A program made the translations under genes and the position numbers. The notes below the pieces were generated by a model, which had not been told where the DNA came from, did no database searches, and saw only the letters and a program-made list of their open reading frames with translations. Positions 48,174 through 57,399 of a stretch of DNA of 64,000 nt are shown in pieces (position 1 is the stretch's first letter; each line of letters opens with the position of its first letter). The stretch comes from Nocardioides xinjiangensis. GTDB taxonomy: Bacteria > Actinomycetota > Actinomycetes > Propionibacteriales > Nocardioidaceae. The DNA lies in NCBI RefSeq assembly GCF_017916455.1, contig NZ_JAFMSY010000002.1:372001-436000 (forward strand). The letters are read 5' to 3'.

Positions 48174-51029
48174 GTGTCCTCGGGGCCCGCCACCATGGTC
48201 GGCCGAGAGCGCGAGCTCCGGTTGCTGAGGCATGCGGCCGAGAGCGCCGAAGCGGGCGCGGTTCGCGTCGTCCTGGTCCTCGGCGAAGCGGGTGTCGGGA
48301 AGACGCGCCTGGCGCAGGAGCTGGTCGCCTCGCTCGATGAGACGTGGCTGACCTTGACCAGCCACGGCGTGCCGCTCGCGGACACCGAGGTGCCGTTCGG
48401 CGGCGCAGCGGAGCTCGTGCGGACGATCACCCGCATGTACGGCGCAGCCGAGGTGCGCCGACGCACCGGCAGGGACGCTCCCCTGCTCGCGCTGCTCGTC
48501 CCGTCGGTCGCGGACCCTCCCGCGGACGCGGTGGACCGCGCCGACGTCATCGCGGCGGTGATGCGCCTCGTCGAGGCGCTCGACCGACCGGTGTGCTGGC
48601 TCGCCGACGATGCTCAGTGGCTCGATCGTTCCACTCGCGACCTGCTCCTCTACGCCGAGCGCGTCATGAGCGGGGCGCTCCTCGTGGTGACGACCGTCCG
48701 CACACCTCCCGATGCCATCGGTGTGCTTCCCCAAGACCTCGCGGAGCTCGGCCGCCGCGCTGAGGTCGTCGAGCTCGGTCCGCTCTCGACGCGGGAGGTG
48801 CGTGACCAGATCGCCGGGCTCGCGAGTGGGTTGCCGGCCGAGGCGGTGACGCGCATATGCCAGCTCAGCGACGGCCTTCCCTTCTACGTCGAGCAGCTCG
48901 CCACCGAGGGCGGCCGCGTCGCAGGGTCGCTCCGCACGGTGCTGCGCGCCCGGCTCGACCGACTGTCTCCACCGGCGCGCCAACTGCTCGCGGCCGCTGC
49001 GGTCGGCGAGGGCCTCCTCGCGCCCTCGCACCTGCGGGCGGTCAGCCGGCTCGGCGCTGCCTTCGACCGAGCCCTGGACGAGGTGCGGACGAACGGCGTG
49101 CTCGTGCGGGACCCTCAGGGCGACGGGCTGCGATTCCACCATGCCCTGCTCAAGGACGCCGTCGACCGGGACCTGCTCGGCGAGGACCGCCGTCGTTGGC
49201 ACCAGGCTTGGGCTTCCCACCTCGACCAGCTCGCGGGGGACGATGGCCAGGACCTGCGAGTGGTGATCGAGCGGGCTCGGCACCACGACGCAGTGGGCGG
49301 TGCAGGTGCCTTCGAGGCCGCGATCGCCGCCGCCGAAGCCGCCGAGCTGACCCAGGACGAGCACGCACGTCGGCACTGGTGGCACCGAGCCTTCACCGGC
49401 TGGCCGGACGATGCTCCACCGGGGGTGGGCCTGACACGCGACGCCGTGCTGAGCCGGCTCTACGCTGCACTCTGGTCAGTCGGTGACATGGACGTGATCG
49501 ACGACCTGCTCAACCGGGAGCTCGCGGACGAGGACGAGTGGCTGCGTTCCCTGTGGTTGCGTCTCCTCCTCTGGCGCGAGCGCCGCGCTCAGCAGGCGGA
49601 GTTCACCCGGGTCGTGGACCCGTCGGAGTCGGAGAAGGTCCTGGCGCGGCTCCGCTCCTACGAGTCGGACCTGAAGGTCGCTTCGGTGATGGTGCACCTG
49701 GCCGACGAGTGGATCCAGGACCTGCCGGACCTGACGGAGGCGATGCTGCTCGAGGTCATCGACCAGCTGGCGCCCATGTGCGACCCCTTGCTGTTGGCTG
49801 ACGCGTGGGACCTTCTCGCCTGGCTCCAGTGTTGTCGGGGCGACCCCGACGCAGCGGTGCGCGTCTCGGAGGAACACGTGGCCTGGATGGAGCGACACCA
49901 CCCCGCGGGGGTGCTCGATGCGCGATGCAGGCTCGTCGTCAGCCTCGCCAACGCGGAACGGCCCGACGACGCCCTCGCCCTGCTCGACCGAACCGTGGCC
50001 GAGACCCGCCATCCGCATCTTCACCCTCATCTGTGGGTGGTGCAGCACATGCTGCGAGCGGTCATGCACCTGTTGGTCGGCGCCTGGGACGCCATGGCCG
50101 AGGATCTCGACCGGGCGAGGGAAGGCGCTTTCGGAGGTGACATCGAATCGTGGTGGAACGCGCTGTCGGGGATCCGCGGCGCCCGCACCGGGGACATCGC
50201 GGCCGCGCGCTCATGTCTCGACGCCATCCCGCAAGCACCGCCAGGAACTCCGCCCGGACTGCGCTGGTCTCGCGAAGCCATCCAGCGGACCTTCATCGAG
50301 ACCGAGATCGCGGCCGCCGAGGGCGACCGTGCGGGAGTGTGTCGCGCTGTGTCGCGGACGATCGCCCTGCAGCATGACGGCGAACCGAGCAACGACCTGT
50401 ACGAAGCCTTCGTGTCCGGCTTGCGATCAGGTGTCCGCCGCGGTGAATCGGATCCGGAGGCACGCGTACTGGTGGCCCAGGCAGCCACGGTGGTGGACGG
50501 CCCAGCACCGGACGCGAACCCCGTGCTCGCGCTGCGACCAGTCGAGATCGCGGAGCACCTGCGACGGGTCGGTGACCGGGACACGGTCGCCGGCTGGTCC
50601 GACATCGCCGCGCGATGGAGCCGGTGTCACCGCCCGTACGACGCCGCGCATGCGTACCTGTTCGCCGCCGAGTGCGCGGCGCGTGACGGCGACCGACCGC
50701 GCGCTCGTGAGCTCTTCGCCGGCGCCCACGGCATCAGCAAGCAGCTGGGCGCCGACCCGTTGCGCGAACGGATCGAGGCGGCCGCAAGGCGCGCCAGGAT
50801 CACCGGGTTCGAGACCTCCGTCCCAGCACCCGGTCTGACGGCTCGGGAGACGGAGGTGCTGGGCCTGCTGGTGGACGGGCTCTCGAACGGGGCGATCGCA
50901 GAGCAGCTGGTCATGTCGCCGAAGACGGTCAGCGTCCACGTCTCCCACATCATCGCCAAGCTGGGCGTCGCCAACCGAACCGAGGCAGCAGCACGCGCCT
51001 TGCGTGACGGGCTGACGACCGGTCGTTGA
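48174..51029 (+). CDS. Second large ATP-binding LuxR-family regulator
   Basis: 951 aa. MVGRERELRLLRHAAESAEA begins the STAND ATPase, with Walker A GEAGVGKT and Walker B CWLADDAQWLD. A long helical/TPR-like middle is followed by the LuxR helix-turn-helix LTARETEVLGLLVDGLSNGA, then LVMSPKTVSVHVSHIIAKLG. Same architecture as the 15.7-18.5 kb regulator but clearly diverged. The start is uncertain: GTG at 48174 or ATG at 48195; neither has a well-spaced ribosome site. Targets unknown. Confidence 0.85.
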   Translation: MSSGPATMVGRERELRLLRHAAESAEAGAVRVVLVLGEAGVGKTRLAQELVASLDETWLTLTSHGVPLADTEVPFGGAAELVRTITRMYGAAEVRRRTGRDAPLLALLVPSVADPPADAVDRADVIAAVMRLVEALDRPVCWLADDAQWLDRSTRDLLLYAERVMSGALLVVTTVRTPPDAIGVLPQDLAELGRRAEVVELGPLSTREVRDQIAGLASGLPAEAVTRICQLSDGLPFYVEQLATEGGRVAGSLRTVLRARLDRLSPPARQLLAAAAVGEGLLAPSHLRAVSRLGAAFDRALDEVRTNGVLVRDPQGDGLRFHHALLKDAVDRDLLGEDRRRWHQAWASHLDQLAGDDGQDLRVVIERARHHDAVGGAGAFEAAIAAAEAAELTQDEHARRHWWHRAFTGWPDDAPPGVGLTRDAVLSRLYAALWSVGDMDVIDDLLNRELADEDEWLRSLWLRLLLWRERRAQQAEFTRVVDPSESEKVLARLRSYESDLKVASVMVHLADEWIQDLPDLTEAMLLEVIDQLAPMCDPLLLADAWDLLAWLQCCRGDPDAAVRVSEEHVAWMERHHPAGVLDARCRLVVSLANAERPDDALALLDRTVAETRHPHLHPHLWVVQHMLRAVMHLLVGAWDAMAEDLDRAREGAFGGDIESWWNALSGIRGARTGDIAAARSCLDAIPQAPPGTPPGLRWSREAIQRTFIETEIAAAEGDRAGVCRAVSRTIALQHDGEPSNDLYEAFVSGLRSGVRRGESDPEARVLVAQAATVVDGPAPDANPVLALRPVEIAEHLRRVGDRDTVAGWSDIAARWSRCHRPYDAAHAYLFAAECAARDGDRPRARELFAGAHGISKQLGADPLRERIEAAARRARITGFETSVPAPGLTARETEVLGLLVDGLSNGAIAEQLVMSPKTVSVHVSHIIAKLGVANRTEAAARALRDGLTTGR

Positions 51030-51135
51030 CCGCTCGCGTTGTGGGCTCGACGGACGGGCGGGCGGGGAAGGAACGCCGCACCTCGTCTTGGTGCATCTTC
51101 GCCGCGACGAGCATGACGTAGGGATCGCTGAACAT
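50950..51135 (-). CDS. Possible small protein overlapping the regulator 3' end
   Basis: 61 aa starting MFSDPYVMLVAAKMHQDEVR. That N-terminus resembles short actinobacterial hypotheticals (MF.DP.V...A...Q.E..R). GGGAG precedes the ATG. The last 27 codons run antisense to the regulator and look arbitrary, so this may be a truncated remnant rather than an intact gene. Confidence 0.35.
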   Translation of the reverse strand: MFSDPYVMLVAAKMHQDEVRRSFPARPSVEPTTRAVNDRSSARHARRVLLPRFGWRRPAWR

Positions 51136-51436
51136 CGTGGGGCTCCCGGTGGCAGGTGGTGGTTGGTATGCCTCAGCCTCCGCCTAAGACGCCTGACACC
51201 GGATCGGGCAACCGTCGTATCCGGACTCCCCGCGCTGCCTTAGCAACCCCTCCGGGCGACCGGACGGTCACCCTCACCGCACTGGCGTGCCACGTCGGGG
51301 CTTCGGGGGCGACGGAGGCGGAAGGGGCGACTTCGCCTGCCTGGGGGATGGCGCGCCGATCGCCGAAGTCGCACGCTCGAAGGTGGCCCTCGCGGCTGAC
51401 GTGGGGTCCGAGCCCTACGACACCAGGAGACGCGCC
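51136..51436. other. Gene-free stretch before the secreted protein
   Basis: No supported gene; it holds the presumed promoter and the ribosome site CAGGAGA of the downstream gene. Confidence 0.4.
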
Positions 51437-51856
51437 ATGTCCTCAGCCTCAGCCTCACACCTGCGGCTCGCTGCCGCCGCGCTCGCCGGCATCAGTTCGG
51501 TCTGCTTCGCCGCGCCTGCCAGCGCTGACCCACCAGACGGCCTCACCGTTGTCCTCGTCTGCGACGACGGGAACACCTACACCACGATCGCGCGTGCCGG
51601 GCAGACCTGGAACGCCCAGCTCGTCACCACCAGCACCTCCGTGTTCCACCTGACTCGATACACCTCCACCTTCGAGGTCACTGCCCCGGACGGCACGGTG
51701 GAGGTGTTCGGACCGAGCACCGTGGTGAAGGGCGGCAGCGACCGAGAGCACAAGGACCTGCTCGACTGCACGTACTCCTTCACCGTCGACCTCGGGGAGG
51801 GCTACACCGCCTACATCCACGGTCCTGCCACCGGATGGCTCGCACCCGCGAGCTGA
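51437..51856 (+). CDS. Small secreted protein of unknown function
   Basis: 139 aa. Signal peptide HLRLAAAALAGISSVCFAAP, probable cleavage after ASA. The mature part (about 108 aa) is beta-rich with two cysteines (LVCDDGNTYTT and LLDCTYSFTV) that could form a disulfide. ATG at 51437, CAGGAGA 7 nt upstream. No family recognised. Confidence 0.78.
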   Translation: MSSASASHLRLAAAALAGISSVCFAAPASADPPDGLTVVLVCDDGNTYTTIARAGQTWNAQLVTTSTSVFHLTRYTSTFEVTAPDGTVEVFGPSTVVKGGSDREHKDLLDCTYSFTVDLGEGYTAYIHGPATGWLAPAS

Positions 51857-52131
51857 CGGCCACACCGGAGGCTTCTTGCGAGCGGCGATGCGGCCGGACT
51901 GGCACGCCGGTGTCCTCGCCCAGCGGAAACCGAATCGCCTCACGCGCGTGTGGCGCGCGAAGCGCCCGGGGATGAACGGCCGGGGGCTGTGGACCATGAG
52001 CGAGCCACCAGGCTCGACTCGGGTCTTCGCGGCCCGCTGAGCACGACCTGTCTAGTCCTGCCCCATCTCGGCATGCCTCGCCGTCCCGACATGGTGCAGA
52101 GTGCAGTGAGCGGACACCGGGTCGGGAGCAC

Positions 52132-53088
52132 GTGGCGGGGGTCGACGAGGAGATGGACGAGCTGACGTCGAGCGGTCCTGCCGGGCCGCGACTCCAGGCG
52201 GTCGTGGCGCATCCCGACGACGAGACCTTCGGGTGCGGTGGCCTGCTGCTGCATGCCGCGGCGTCCGGGTACACGACGTTCGTCACCTGCGCGACCCGCG
52301 GCGAGGCGGGCCGCGACCGCAGCGGACGCTCCGGCGCCGAGCTGGGCGCCGTCCGCGAGGAGGAGCTCCGGTGCGCCGGCGAGCTGCTCGGTGTCGCCGA
52401 GGTCGACCTGCTGGGCTTCGCCGACTCCGGCATGGTCGGACCGGCGCCTGCCGGCTCCCTGGTGGGGGCCGAGCTCGCTGATGTCGTCGACGCGATCGCG
52501 ACCTCGCTGCGCCGGGTGCGTCCCGACGTGGTGGTGACGTTGGACGCCAGCGACGGGCACCGCGACCACGAGCGTGTGCGAGTGGCGACACTGCAGGCCG
52601 CCACCGAGGTCGGAGTCGACGTGGTCTACCTCTCGTGCCTGTCGCAGAGCCTCATGCGGCAGTGGGTCGAGCACATGCGTGCTCACGAGCAGGACAGGCA
52701 GCATGTGCGTGAGGAGATGCCCGTCCTCGGCAGCCCCGACCACGAGATCAGCACCCTGGTCGACGTGCACATGCACCGAGCGCAGCTCGAGGTCGCGATG
52801 GCCGCGCACGCCTCGCAGGACTCGCCCTACGACGGACTGACCGACGACCTGAGGGACGCGTTCCTCGACACCGCCCGTGCCAGGAGGGTCGTGCCGACCT
52901 GGGACGGGACGTCGCGTGAGCGCACCCTGTGCAGGGGGGTGCCGAGCACGACCACACCGGCGACGGGCCGGACCCTCGACTCGCTGGCCGTCCTGGCGTC
53001 GCGTCGGCATCCGCACGGGACGCAGTGCTGGTGGAACCACTTGCAGGCACGGTGGGACTGCACGAACGCAGCCGACTCCCCCAGCTGA
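52132..53088 (+). CDS. PIG-L/LmbE-family deacetylase
   Basis: 318-aa zinc deacetylase. The family motif AHPDDETFGCGGLLL is near the N-terminus, with CATRGEAGRD and the metal ligand region DASDGHRDHERV downstream. Relatives deacetylate GlcNAc-inositol (mycothiol MshB/Mca) or other amides; the length and context do not tell which. GTG at 52132 or ATG at 52153 as start. The last 50 residues show little similarity. Confidence 0.85.
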   Translation: MAGVDEEMDELTSSGPAGPRLQAVVAHPDDETFGCGGLLLHAAASGYTTFVTCATRGEAGRDRSGRSGAELGAVREEELRCAGELLGVAEVDLLGFADSGMVGPAPAGSLVGAELADVVDAIATSLRRVRPDVVVTLDASDGHRDHERVRVATLQAATEVGVDVVYLSCLSQSLMRQWVEHMRAHEQDRQHVREEMPVLGSPDHEISTLVDVHMHRAQLEVAMAAHASQDSPYDGLTDDLRDAFLDTARARRVVPTWDGTSRERTLCRGVPSTTTPATGRTLDSLAVLASRRHPHGTQCWWNHLQARWDCTNAADSPS

Positions 53089-53149
53089 CCCCAGCACACC
53101 GGTGAGGTGCGGCGGAGACACCGAGCGGACCTGCACGGGCACAGCGAGA

Positions 53150-53182
53150 CCTCCCGTCCCCCTGCTCCGGAGCGACGGGAGG
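53150..53182. terminator. Hairpin between convergent PIG-L and membrane-protein genes
   Basis: CCTCCCGTC (53150-53158) and GACGGGAGG (53174-53182) with an inner palindrome GCTCCGGAGC at 53164-53173. Confidence 0.55.
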
Positions 53183-53197
53183 CTCGTGCTTCCCGGC

Positions 53198-53860
53198 TCA
53201 GGCGCCCAGGCCGGTGCGATCGACCTTGCGGTGGAACCGCATCCCGGCGAGACCGCCCAGGATCGCCCCGCCGAGACTGGCGACGACGGCCGCGACCGCG
53301 GTGATGATGCCGCCGGTCGCGAGGTCGCCCTCGCTGATGGGCACGCGCGGCAGGCTGTTGAGCTGCGAGAGCACGTTGTACTCGCTGCCCGCGACGGCCA
53401 CGACGACCGCGACGACGACCGCGATGACGAGCGCCCAGACCCACACCGCGACACCCTGCTTGGCACCGTCGAAACGGGCCATCCGCCCGGCCACGTAGCC
53501 ACCGGCGTAGTAGGCCACGAACAGGACGACGAGCAACGCGATCGCGCCGACGACGCCGACGGTCTCCGCGCTCCGCGCCGCCTCGCGCTCCGCCTGCTGC
53601 GTGCCCGAGAAGGCGCCCAGGCCGACGGCTGTGCCGATCGCGCTGAGCAGCGCCGTGACGAGGATGGCGGTGCCGGCAGCGGTGAGCCAGCCGAAGAAGG
53701 CCGAACCCCACTTGATACCGCCGTGCTCCTCCTTCTCGCGCGCCACCACCGTGCGCCGGTCGGGGACGCCGTCAGCGTCGACGTCGCGGGCGGCGGTGCC
53801 CGCCGAGCGCTCGTCGTGCCGAGGCTTCTCGTGGCGGGGCTGGTCGGCGCTGGTGCTCAC
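53198..53860 (-). CDS. Four-helix membrane protein, last gene of the MscS/DUF2382 unit
   Basis: 220 aa. A charged N-terminus with a calcium-loop-like DVDADGVPDRR is followed by four hydrophobic helices, the second carrying VAYYAGGYVAGRMARFDGAK, as in TIGR04086/YrzE-like proteins. Function unknown. GTG at 53860 overlaps the DUF2382 stop (GTGA). Confidence 0.8.
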   Translation of the reverse strand: MSTSADQPRHEKPRHDERSAGTAARDVDADGVPDRRTVVAREKEEHGGIKWGSAFFGWLTAAGTAILVTALLSAIGTAVGLGAFSGTQQAEREAARSAETVGVVGAIALLVVLFVAYYAGGYVAGRMARFDGAKQGVAVWVWALVIAVVVAVVVAVAGSEYNVLSQLNSLPRVPISEGDLATGGIITAVAAVVASLGGAILGGLAGMRFHRKVDRTGLGA

Positions 53861-54546
53861 AGGGTGCCGCGACGGTCGTCGACGTCGCCCTCGGACTCGA
53901 TGTGCTCCTTGCGGACCTCCTCGGTGACGGTCTCCTCCTCCGTGACGGTCTCGGTGCCCAGGCGGACGCGCTCGACCGGCTCGGCCGTCTTGCCGACGAC
54001 CGGGCGCTCCTCCTGGAGCACGACCTCGTGCTCCTCCTCCGAGATGGCGGGACCGGACAGGGCCTGGTCGCGGTTGTCGCCCGTGATGGGCTCGGTCTCG
54101 AGCACCGCCCGCTCCTTCTTCACCGGCACGGTGACGGTCTCCTGCTCGGTGGTGACGTACTTCCGCAGCCGCGCGCGGCCGGCCTCCTGCGTGGTCGTGC
54201 CCACGTCGAGGCGCTCCTCGGAGCGGGTCATCGCCTCGTCGGTGTTCGGCCCCGACGTGTCGTGTCCCTCGCCGGTGGACGTGCCGGACGTGCCGGCCGC
54301 ACCGACGGCGCCGGTCCCGGCGCCGGTGTAGGTGCCGGCGCTGTCCGCGGGCAGCCCACTGTCGCTGGAGCGCTCGGAGTAGGTCATGCCGTAGTGCTCG
54401 TAGAGGCGCTGCTCACCGGACTGGTCGAGGTGGCCGCTGTCGACGTCGACGTTGGGCGCGTCCTTGATCTGGTCCTTGGTGAAGGGCACGCGTACGCCGT
54501 CGCTGGTCGGCTCCGCCTCGGAGGCAGGGACGAACGACTCGTTCAT
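53857..54546 (-). CDS. DUF2382 (YsnF/AvaK-type) stress protein with C-terminal half of a PRC-barrel
   Basis: 229 aa. Residues 1-60 (NESFVPASEAEPTSDGVRVP, FTKDQIKDAPNVDVDSG) are the second half of a PRC-barrel as found in PRC-DUF2382 proteins. The DUF2382 domain (LRKYVTTEQETVTVPVKKER, HEVVLQEERPVVGKTAEPVE) fills the C-terminus. Normally both halves are one gene; here the first half lies in the upstream frame (54543-54701), one base out of register. ATG at 54546 overlaps that stop as ATGA, so coupled translation remains possible. Confidence 0.85.
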   Translation of the reverse strand: MNESFVPASEAEPTSDGVRVPFTKDQIKDAPNVDVDSGHLDQSGEQRLYEHYGMTYSERSSDSGLPADSAGTYTGAGTGAVGAAGTSGTSTGEGHDTSGPNTDEAMTRSEERLDVGTTTQEAGRARLRKYVTTEQETVTVPVKKERAVLETEPITGDNRDQALSGPAISEEEHEVVLQEERPVVGKTAEPVERVRLGTETVTEEETVTEEVRKEHIESEGDVDDRRGTL

Positions 54547-54701
54547 GCCGAACAGACCGGTGTGACGGTGAAGAACTCGGGACGGTCGGTGTCGTCGTCG
54601 AGGAAGACCTGGCCGATCTTGCCGACCTGCTCGTCGTCGCTGGAGTAGAGCGTCTGGCCGATGTAGCGGCCGTAGTCGTCGGTGTTCGTGTCGATGGTCA
54701 T
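54543..54701 (-). CDS. N-terminal half of a split PRC-barrel protein
   Basis: 52 aa: DDYGRYIGQTLYSSDDEQVG, KIGQVFLDDDTDRPEFFTV, then TPVCSA and stop. GAAGGAG 7 nt before the ATG is a good ribosome site. Reading the last codons in the next frame gives TGLFGMNESFVP, the normal continuation, so a single-base deletion near 54560-54570 split the gene. Sequence error, recent mutation and genuine two-protein organisation are all possible. Confidence 0.75.
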   Translation of the reverse strand: MTIDTNTDDYGRYIGQTLYSSDDEQVGKIGQVFLDDDTDRPEFFTVTPVCSA

Positions 54702-54779
54702 GTGCGTGCTCCTTCTCGGGGATGGCTGCCGGACGACGCGGGGTGCGTCGGGCTGCGGCTGTGGGGTCGTGCTGGCTGT

Positions 54780-55634
54780 TCAGTACTGACGCGGCGCGGT
54801 GCCCTGCCCGGTGGTGCCGGTGCTGCCGGTGCTGCCAGGACCGCCGAGGTCGGCGTTCTGGTCGTACACGGCGGTGCCACCGGCGCTGCCCTGGCCACCG
54901 CTGGAGCCGGTGGGGCCGAGGTCCTGCGCGGCGGACTGGGCCTGCTCCCGCACCGACGGGGCGCTCCCGGCCTGGGCCTTCATCCGGGGGGCCTCACGCT
55001 CGGCGGTGGTCAGGTAGCTCTCCCACCGCTGCTGCATGGGGCGGATCAGGCCCCCGCCGACGCCCACGACGATCACGCCGGCCACGGTGGCCAGGATGGC
55101 GACGAGCACCGGCGTGGTGACCGTCGTGGCGACGCCCACCTGGTTGAGGGCTGCGATGACCCCGAGGAAGAGGATGAACGCCGAGGCGATGTTGGCGAGC
55201 ACTCGTCCGTAGGAGAGGCCGCCGATCATGTTCTCCAGCAGTCCCTTGACGGCGGCTGCGATGGACGCGGCGACGACGAGGATGATGATGGCCACGACGA
55301 GGCTCGGCAGGAACCGGATGACGTCCTCGATGAGGCGACTGATCGGGTTCGCGCCGAAGACGCCGAAGGCGAGCTGCAGCACGAACAGCAGGAGCGTGTA
55401 GTGAATCAGCTTGGCGACGATGTCGCTGGCGTCCATCTTCGAGCTCGACAGCGCACGCTTGACACCGCCGCGCTCGACGGCTCGGTCGAAGCCGGCGCGC
55501 TCGAGGATCGCGTTGAGCGCCTTGGCGACGACCTTCGCGATGACGATGCCGATGACGAGGATGACCAGGAACAGGACCAGCTTGGGCACGAACTCGGCGA
55601 TCGTGCTCAAGCCGTCACGCAGTGCGTCTCTCAT
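54780..55634 (-). CDS. MscS-like/conserved-TM-helix mechanosensitive channel protein
   Basis: 284 aa. Four or five membrane helices (VPKLVLFLVILVIGIVIAKV, FLPSLVVAIIILVVAASIAA, SAFILFLGVIAALNQVGVAT, TPVLVAILATVAGVIVVGVG) arranged as in CmpX/YnaI-type TM-helix repeat proteins, then a Gln/Gly/Ser-rich tail. ATG at 55634 with GGAGGA upstream. First gene of a four-frame unit (channel, PRC half, DUF2382, membrane protein); a TetR-type operator lies 74 bp upstream. Confidence 0.85.
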   Translation of the reverse strand: MRDALRDGLSTIAEFVPKLVLFLVILVIGIVIAKVVAKALNAILERAGFDRAVERGGVKRALSSSKMDASDIVAKLIHYTLLLFVLQLAFGVFGANPISRLIEDVIRFLPSLVVAIIILVVAASIAAAVKGLLENMIGGLSYGRVLANIASAFILFLGVIAALNQVGVATTVTTPVLVAILATVAGVIVVGVGGGLIRPMQQRWESYLTTAEREAPRMKAQAGSAPSVREQAQSAAQDLGPTGSSGGQGSAGGTAVYDQNADLGGPGSTGSTGTTGQGTAPRQY

Positions 55635-55707
55635 GAGTCCTCCGTCCGCGATGGACGGCCGACGCCGCACTCACGGGAGAAGGACGTCGACGACCACCGC
55701 TGGTAGT

Positions 55708-55724
55708 GGTTTACAACGTAAGCC
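55708..55724 (+). promoter_or_regulatory. 17-bp TetR-type operator, site 1
   Basis: GGTTTACAACGTAAGCC: arms GGTTTAC and GTAAGCC around a 3-bp centre. It lies 74 bp upstream of the MscS-like start and differs from site 2 by one base. Confidence 0.75.
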
Positions 55725-55801
55725 GTACCCACCGGTGGACGGGCCATGCGACCCGAGCGGGGCCTCGGCCCCGACACGGGTTGTCGTGCAACAGCCGACG
55801 G

Positions 55802-56578
55802 TCAGTCGTCGAGGTGCTCGTTCCGGGTGATCGACAAACGGTCGAGAAGCGCTTCGAGAGCCTCCTCGAACTCGACCGCCGACCGGTCCTCCGACAGCGG
55901 TTCGCGGAGCTTCGCCACGGTCGGGTATCGGGCTGTGCCCGGTTCGCCGGTCTGGTCGTCGAGGACGTCGAGGGGGCCGACGTCGGCGCCGTGCACGGCG
56001 ACCTCGAGGAGGAGGTGGCCCAGGAGGAAGCTCGTGTAGGCGCGGTAGGCCTCGATGGCGGCCGCGTCGCTGAACCCCTCCTGGAGCAGGCCGGAGAGGA
56101 ACGTCTCGACCACCTGCAGGCTGCGCAGGGGCGGGCGCAGCCACGGCGCCTCGGCGGGGCGCGAGGCGACGAGCGGGAACGCCTTGGGGTGGGCGAGCGC
56201 CATGCGCCGGACGCCGTGCGCGAGGCGCTGGAGGAAGTCCTGCCAGCCGTCCTGCGGTGCGTCCACGACGACGTCGTCGGCCCGGACGTCGGCGACGAGC
56301 GTTTCGACGACGGCGTCGAGGAGGTCCTCCTTGCTGGGGACGTAGCGGTAGAGCGCCATGGCCTCGACGCCGAGCTGCTCACCGAGGCGCCGCATGGTGA
56401 GGCCGGGCAGGCCGTTGTCGTCGATGTAGGCCAAGGCGGCGGCGATGACACGCTCGCGGGAGAGCGGCACGCGCGCGGACGGCGGCGGCTCGTCCTCGAC
56501 CGCGGCGCGGTCCGCGTCCGGGTACTCCCCCGCGCCACCGGGCCCCGCCTGCAGCTCCTCAGGCCCTTCCTCGCTCAT
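55802..56578 (-). CDS. TetR-family regulator of the envelope-stress cluster
   Basis: 258 aa. After a disordered acidic N-terminus, the helix-turn-helix reads RVIAAALAYIDDNGLPGLTM, then RRLGEQLGVEAMALYRYVPS; the C-terminal domain is TetR_C-like (HPKAFPLVASRPAEAPWLRP, YRAYTSFLLGHLLLE). Last gene of a three-gene unit with two membrane proteins; operators lie before this unit and before the MscS unit. It is the only TetR in this cluster, so it is the likely binder (inference). Confidence 0.88.
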   Translation of the reverse strand: MSEEGPEELQAGPGGAGEYPDADRAAVEDEPPPSARVPLSRERVIAAALAYIDDNGLPGLTMRRLGEQLGVEAMALYRYVPSKEDLLDAVVETLVADVRADDVVVDAPQDGWQDFLQRLAHGVRRMALAHPKAFPLVASRPAEAPWLRPPLRSLQVVETFLSGLLQEGFSDAAAIEAYRAYTSFLLGHLLLEVAVHGADVGPLDVLDDQTGEPGTARYPTVAKLREPLSEDRSAVEFEEALEALLDRLSITRNEHLDD

Positions 56579-56665
56579 CCTGACGCCCCCCTCTGGCAGC
56601 CGACCGATCCGGCTTCACGGTAGCGCGGGAGGCGCTCGGCGCTCGGCCCTGGGGCGGACACGCCT

Positions 56666-57388
56666 CTAGAGGTAGCGGGCGGGACCGTCGGCGCCGTGTC
56701 GGCCGGAGGACAGCCAGCGTTCGACCTGGTCCGGGTGGCGTCGGTGCAGCTCGTCGAGGACCTCCTGGCGCAGCTCGACGACGCGGAGCGTCCGTGCGGG
56801 CGCGCGGAGGTCGCGCACCATCCAGAACGTCACGCGCCACAGGTGGCACAGCTCGGCCGTGTCCAGGCCCGAGACCTCAGCCACCGTCCCCGCGCCGTCG
56901 TCCGGCGCGCGACCCGGCGGCCACCCGGGCTCGGGGATCGTGGCGTTCCCCGTGGACGTGCTGCCCGCGCGGTGGAGCACGTGCGTGCGCGCGAAGTCCC
57001 GCGCCGGCGGTGTCGTCACGACGAGGACGGCAGCCGTCAGTGGGACCCACCACGCGGACAGCACCGAGACGACCGCCAGGAGCAGCACGATGGCCGCGCA
57101 CGCAGCCGCGACGCGGCACCACCGTGCGAGCTCTCGTCGGCGCGCGCACGTGTCGGGCACGTCGGCGGACGGAGGCTGCCCGTCCCCGCCCGTGGTCGCG
57201 GAGTGCGTGACCGCGATGCCGGCCATCATCACCGCGAGGAGGACGGGCGCGACGAGGGAGACCGCCCGGCCTGTCCCCCACAGGAAGCTGGCGCCGAAGA
57301 AGGCGGGCACGCCGCACAGGGCGACCGACCGCAACCACGGCGACCAGCGATCCCCCGCGCTCCTGCCGGGAGTCGTGCCGGGAGTCAT
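56666..57388 (-). CDS. Membrane protein of unknown function, with TetR
   Basis: 240 aa. Two pairs of membrane helices (VALCGVPAFFGASFLWGTGR, AVSLVAPVLLAVMMAGIAVT; VAAACAAIVLLLAVVSVLSA, WWVPLTAAVLVVTTPPARDF) and a cytoplasmic C-terminus with LDTAELCHLWRVTFWMVRDL and RHPDQVERWLSSG. ATG at 57388, 11 bp after the upstream small gene, 87 bp before TetR. No family recognised. Confidence 0.78.
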   Translation of the reverse strand: MTPGTTPGRSAGDRWSPWLRSVALCGVPAFFGASFLWGTGRAVSLVAPVLLAVMMAGIAVTHSATTGGDGQPPSADVPDTCARRRELARWCRVAAACAAIVLLLAVVSVLSAWWVPLTAAVLVVTTPPARDFARTHVLHRAGSTSTGNATIPEPGWPPGRAPDDGAGTVAEVSGLDTAELCHLWRVTFWMVRDLRAPARTLRVVELRQEVLDELHRRHPDQVERWLSSGRHGADGPARYL

Positions 57389-57399
57389 GGTGGGATCGC

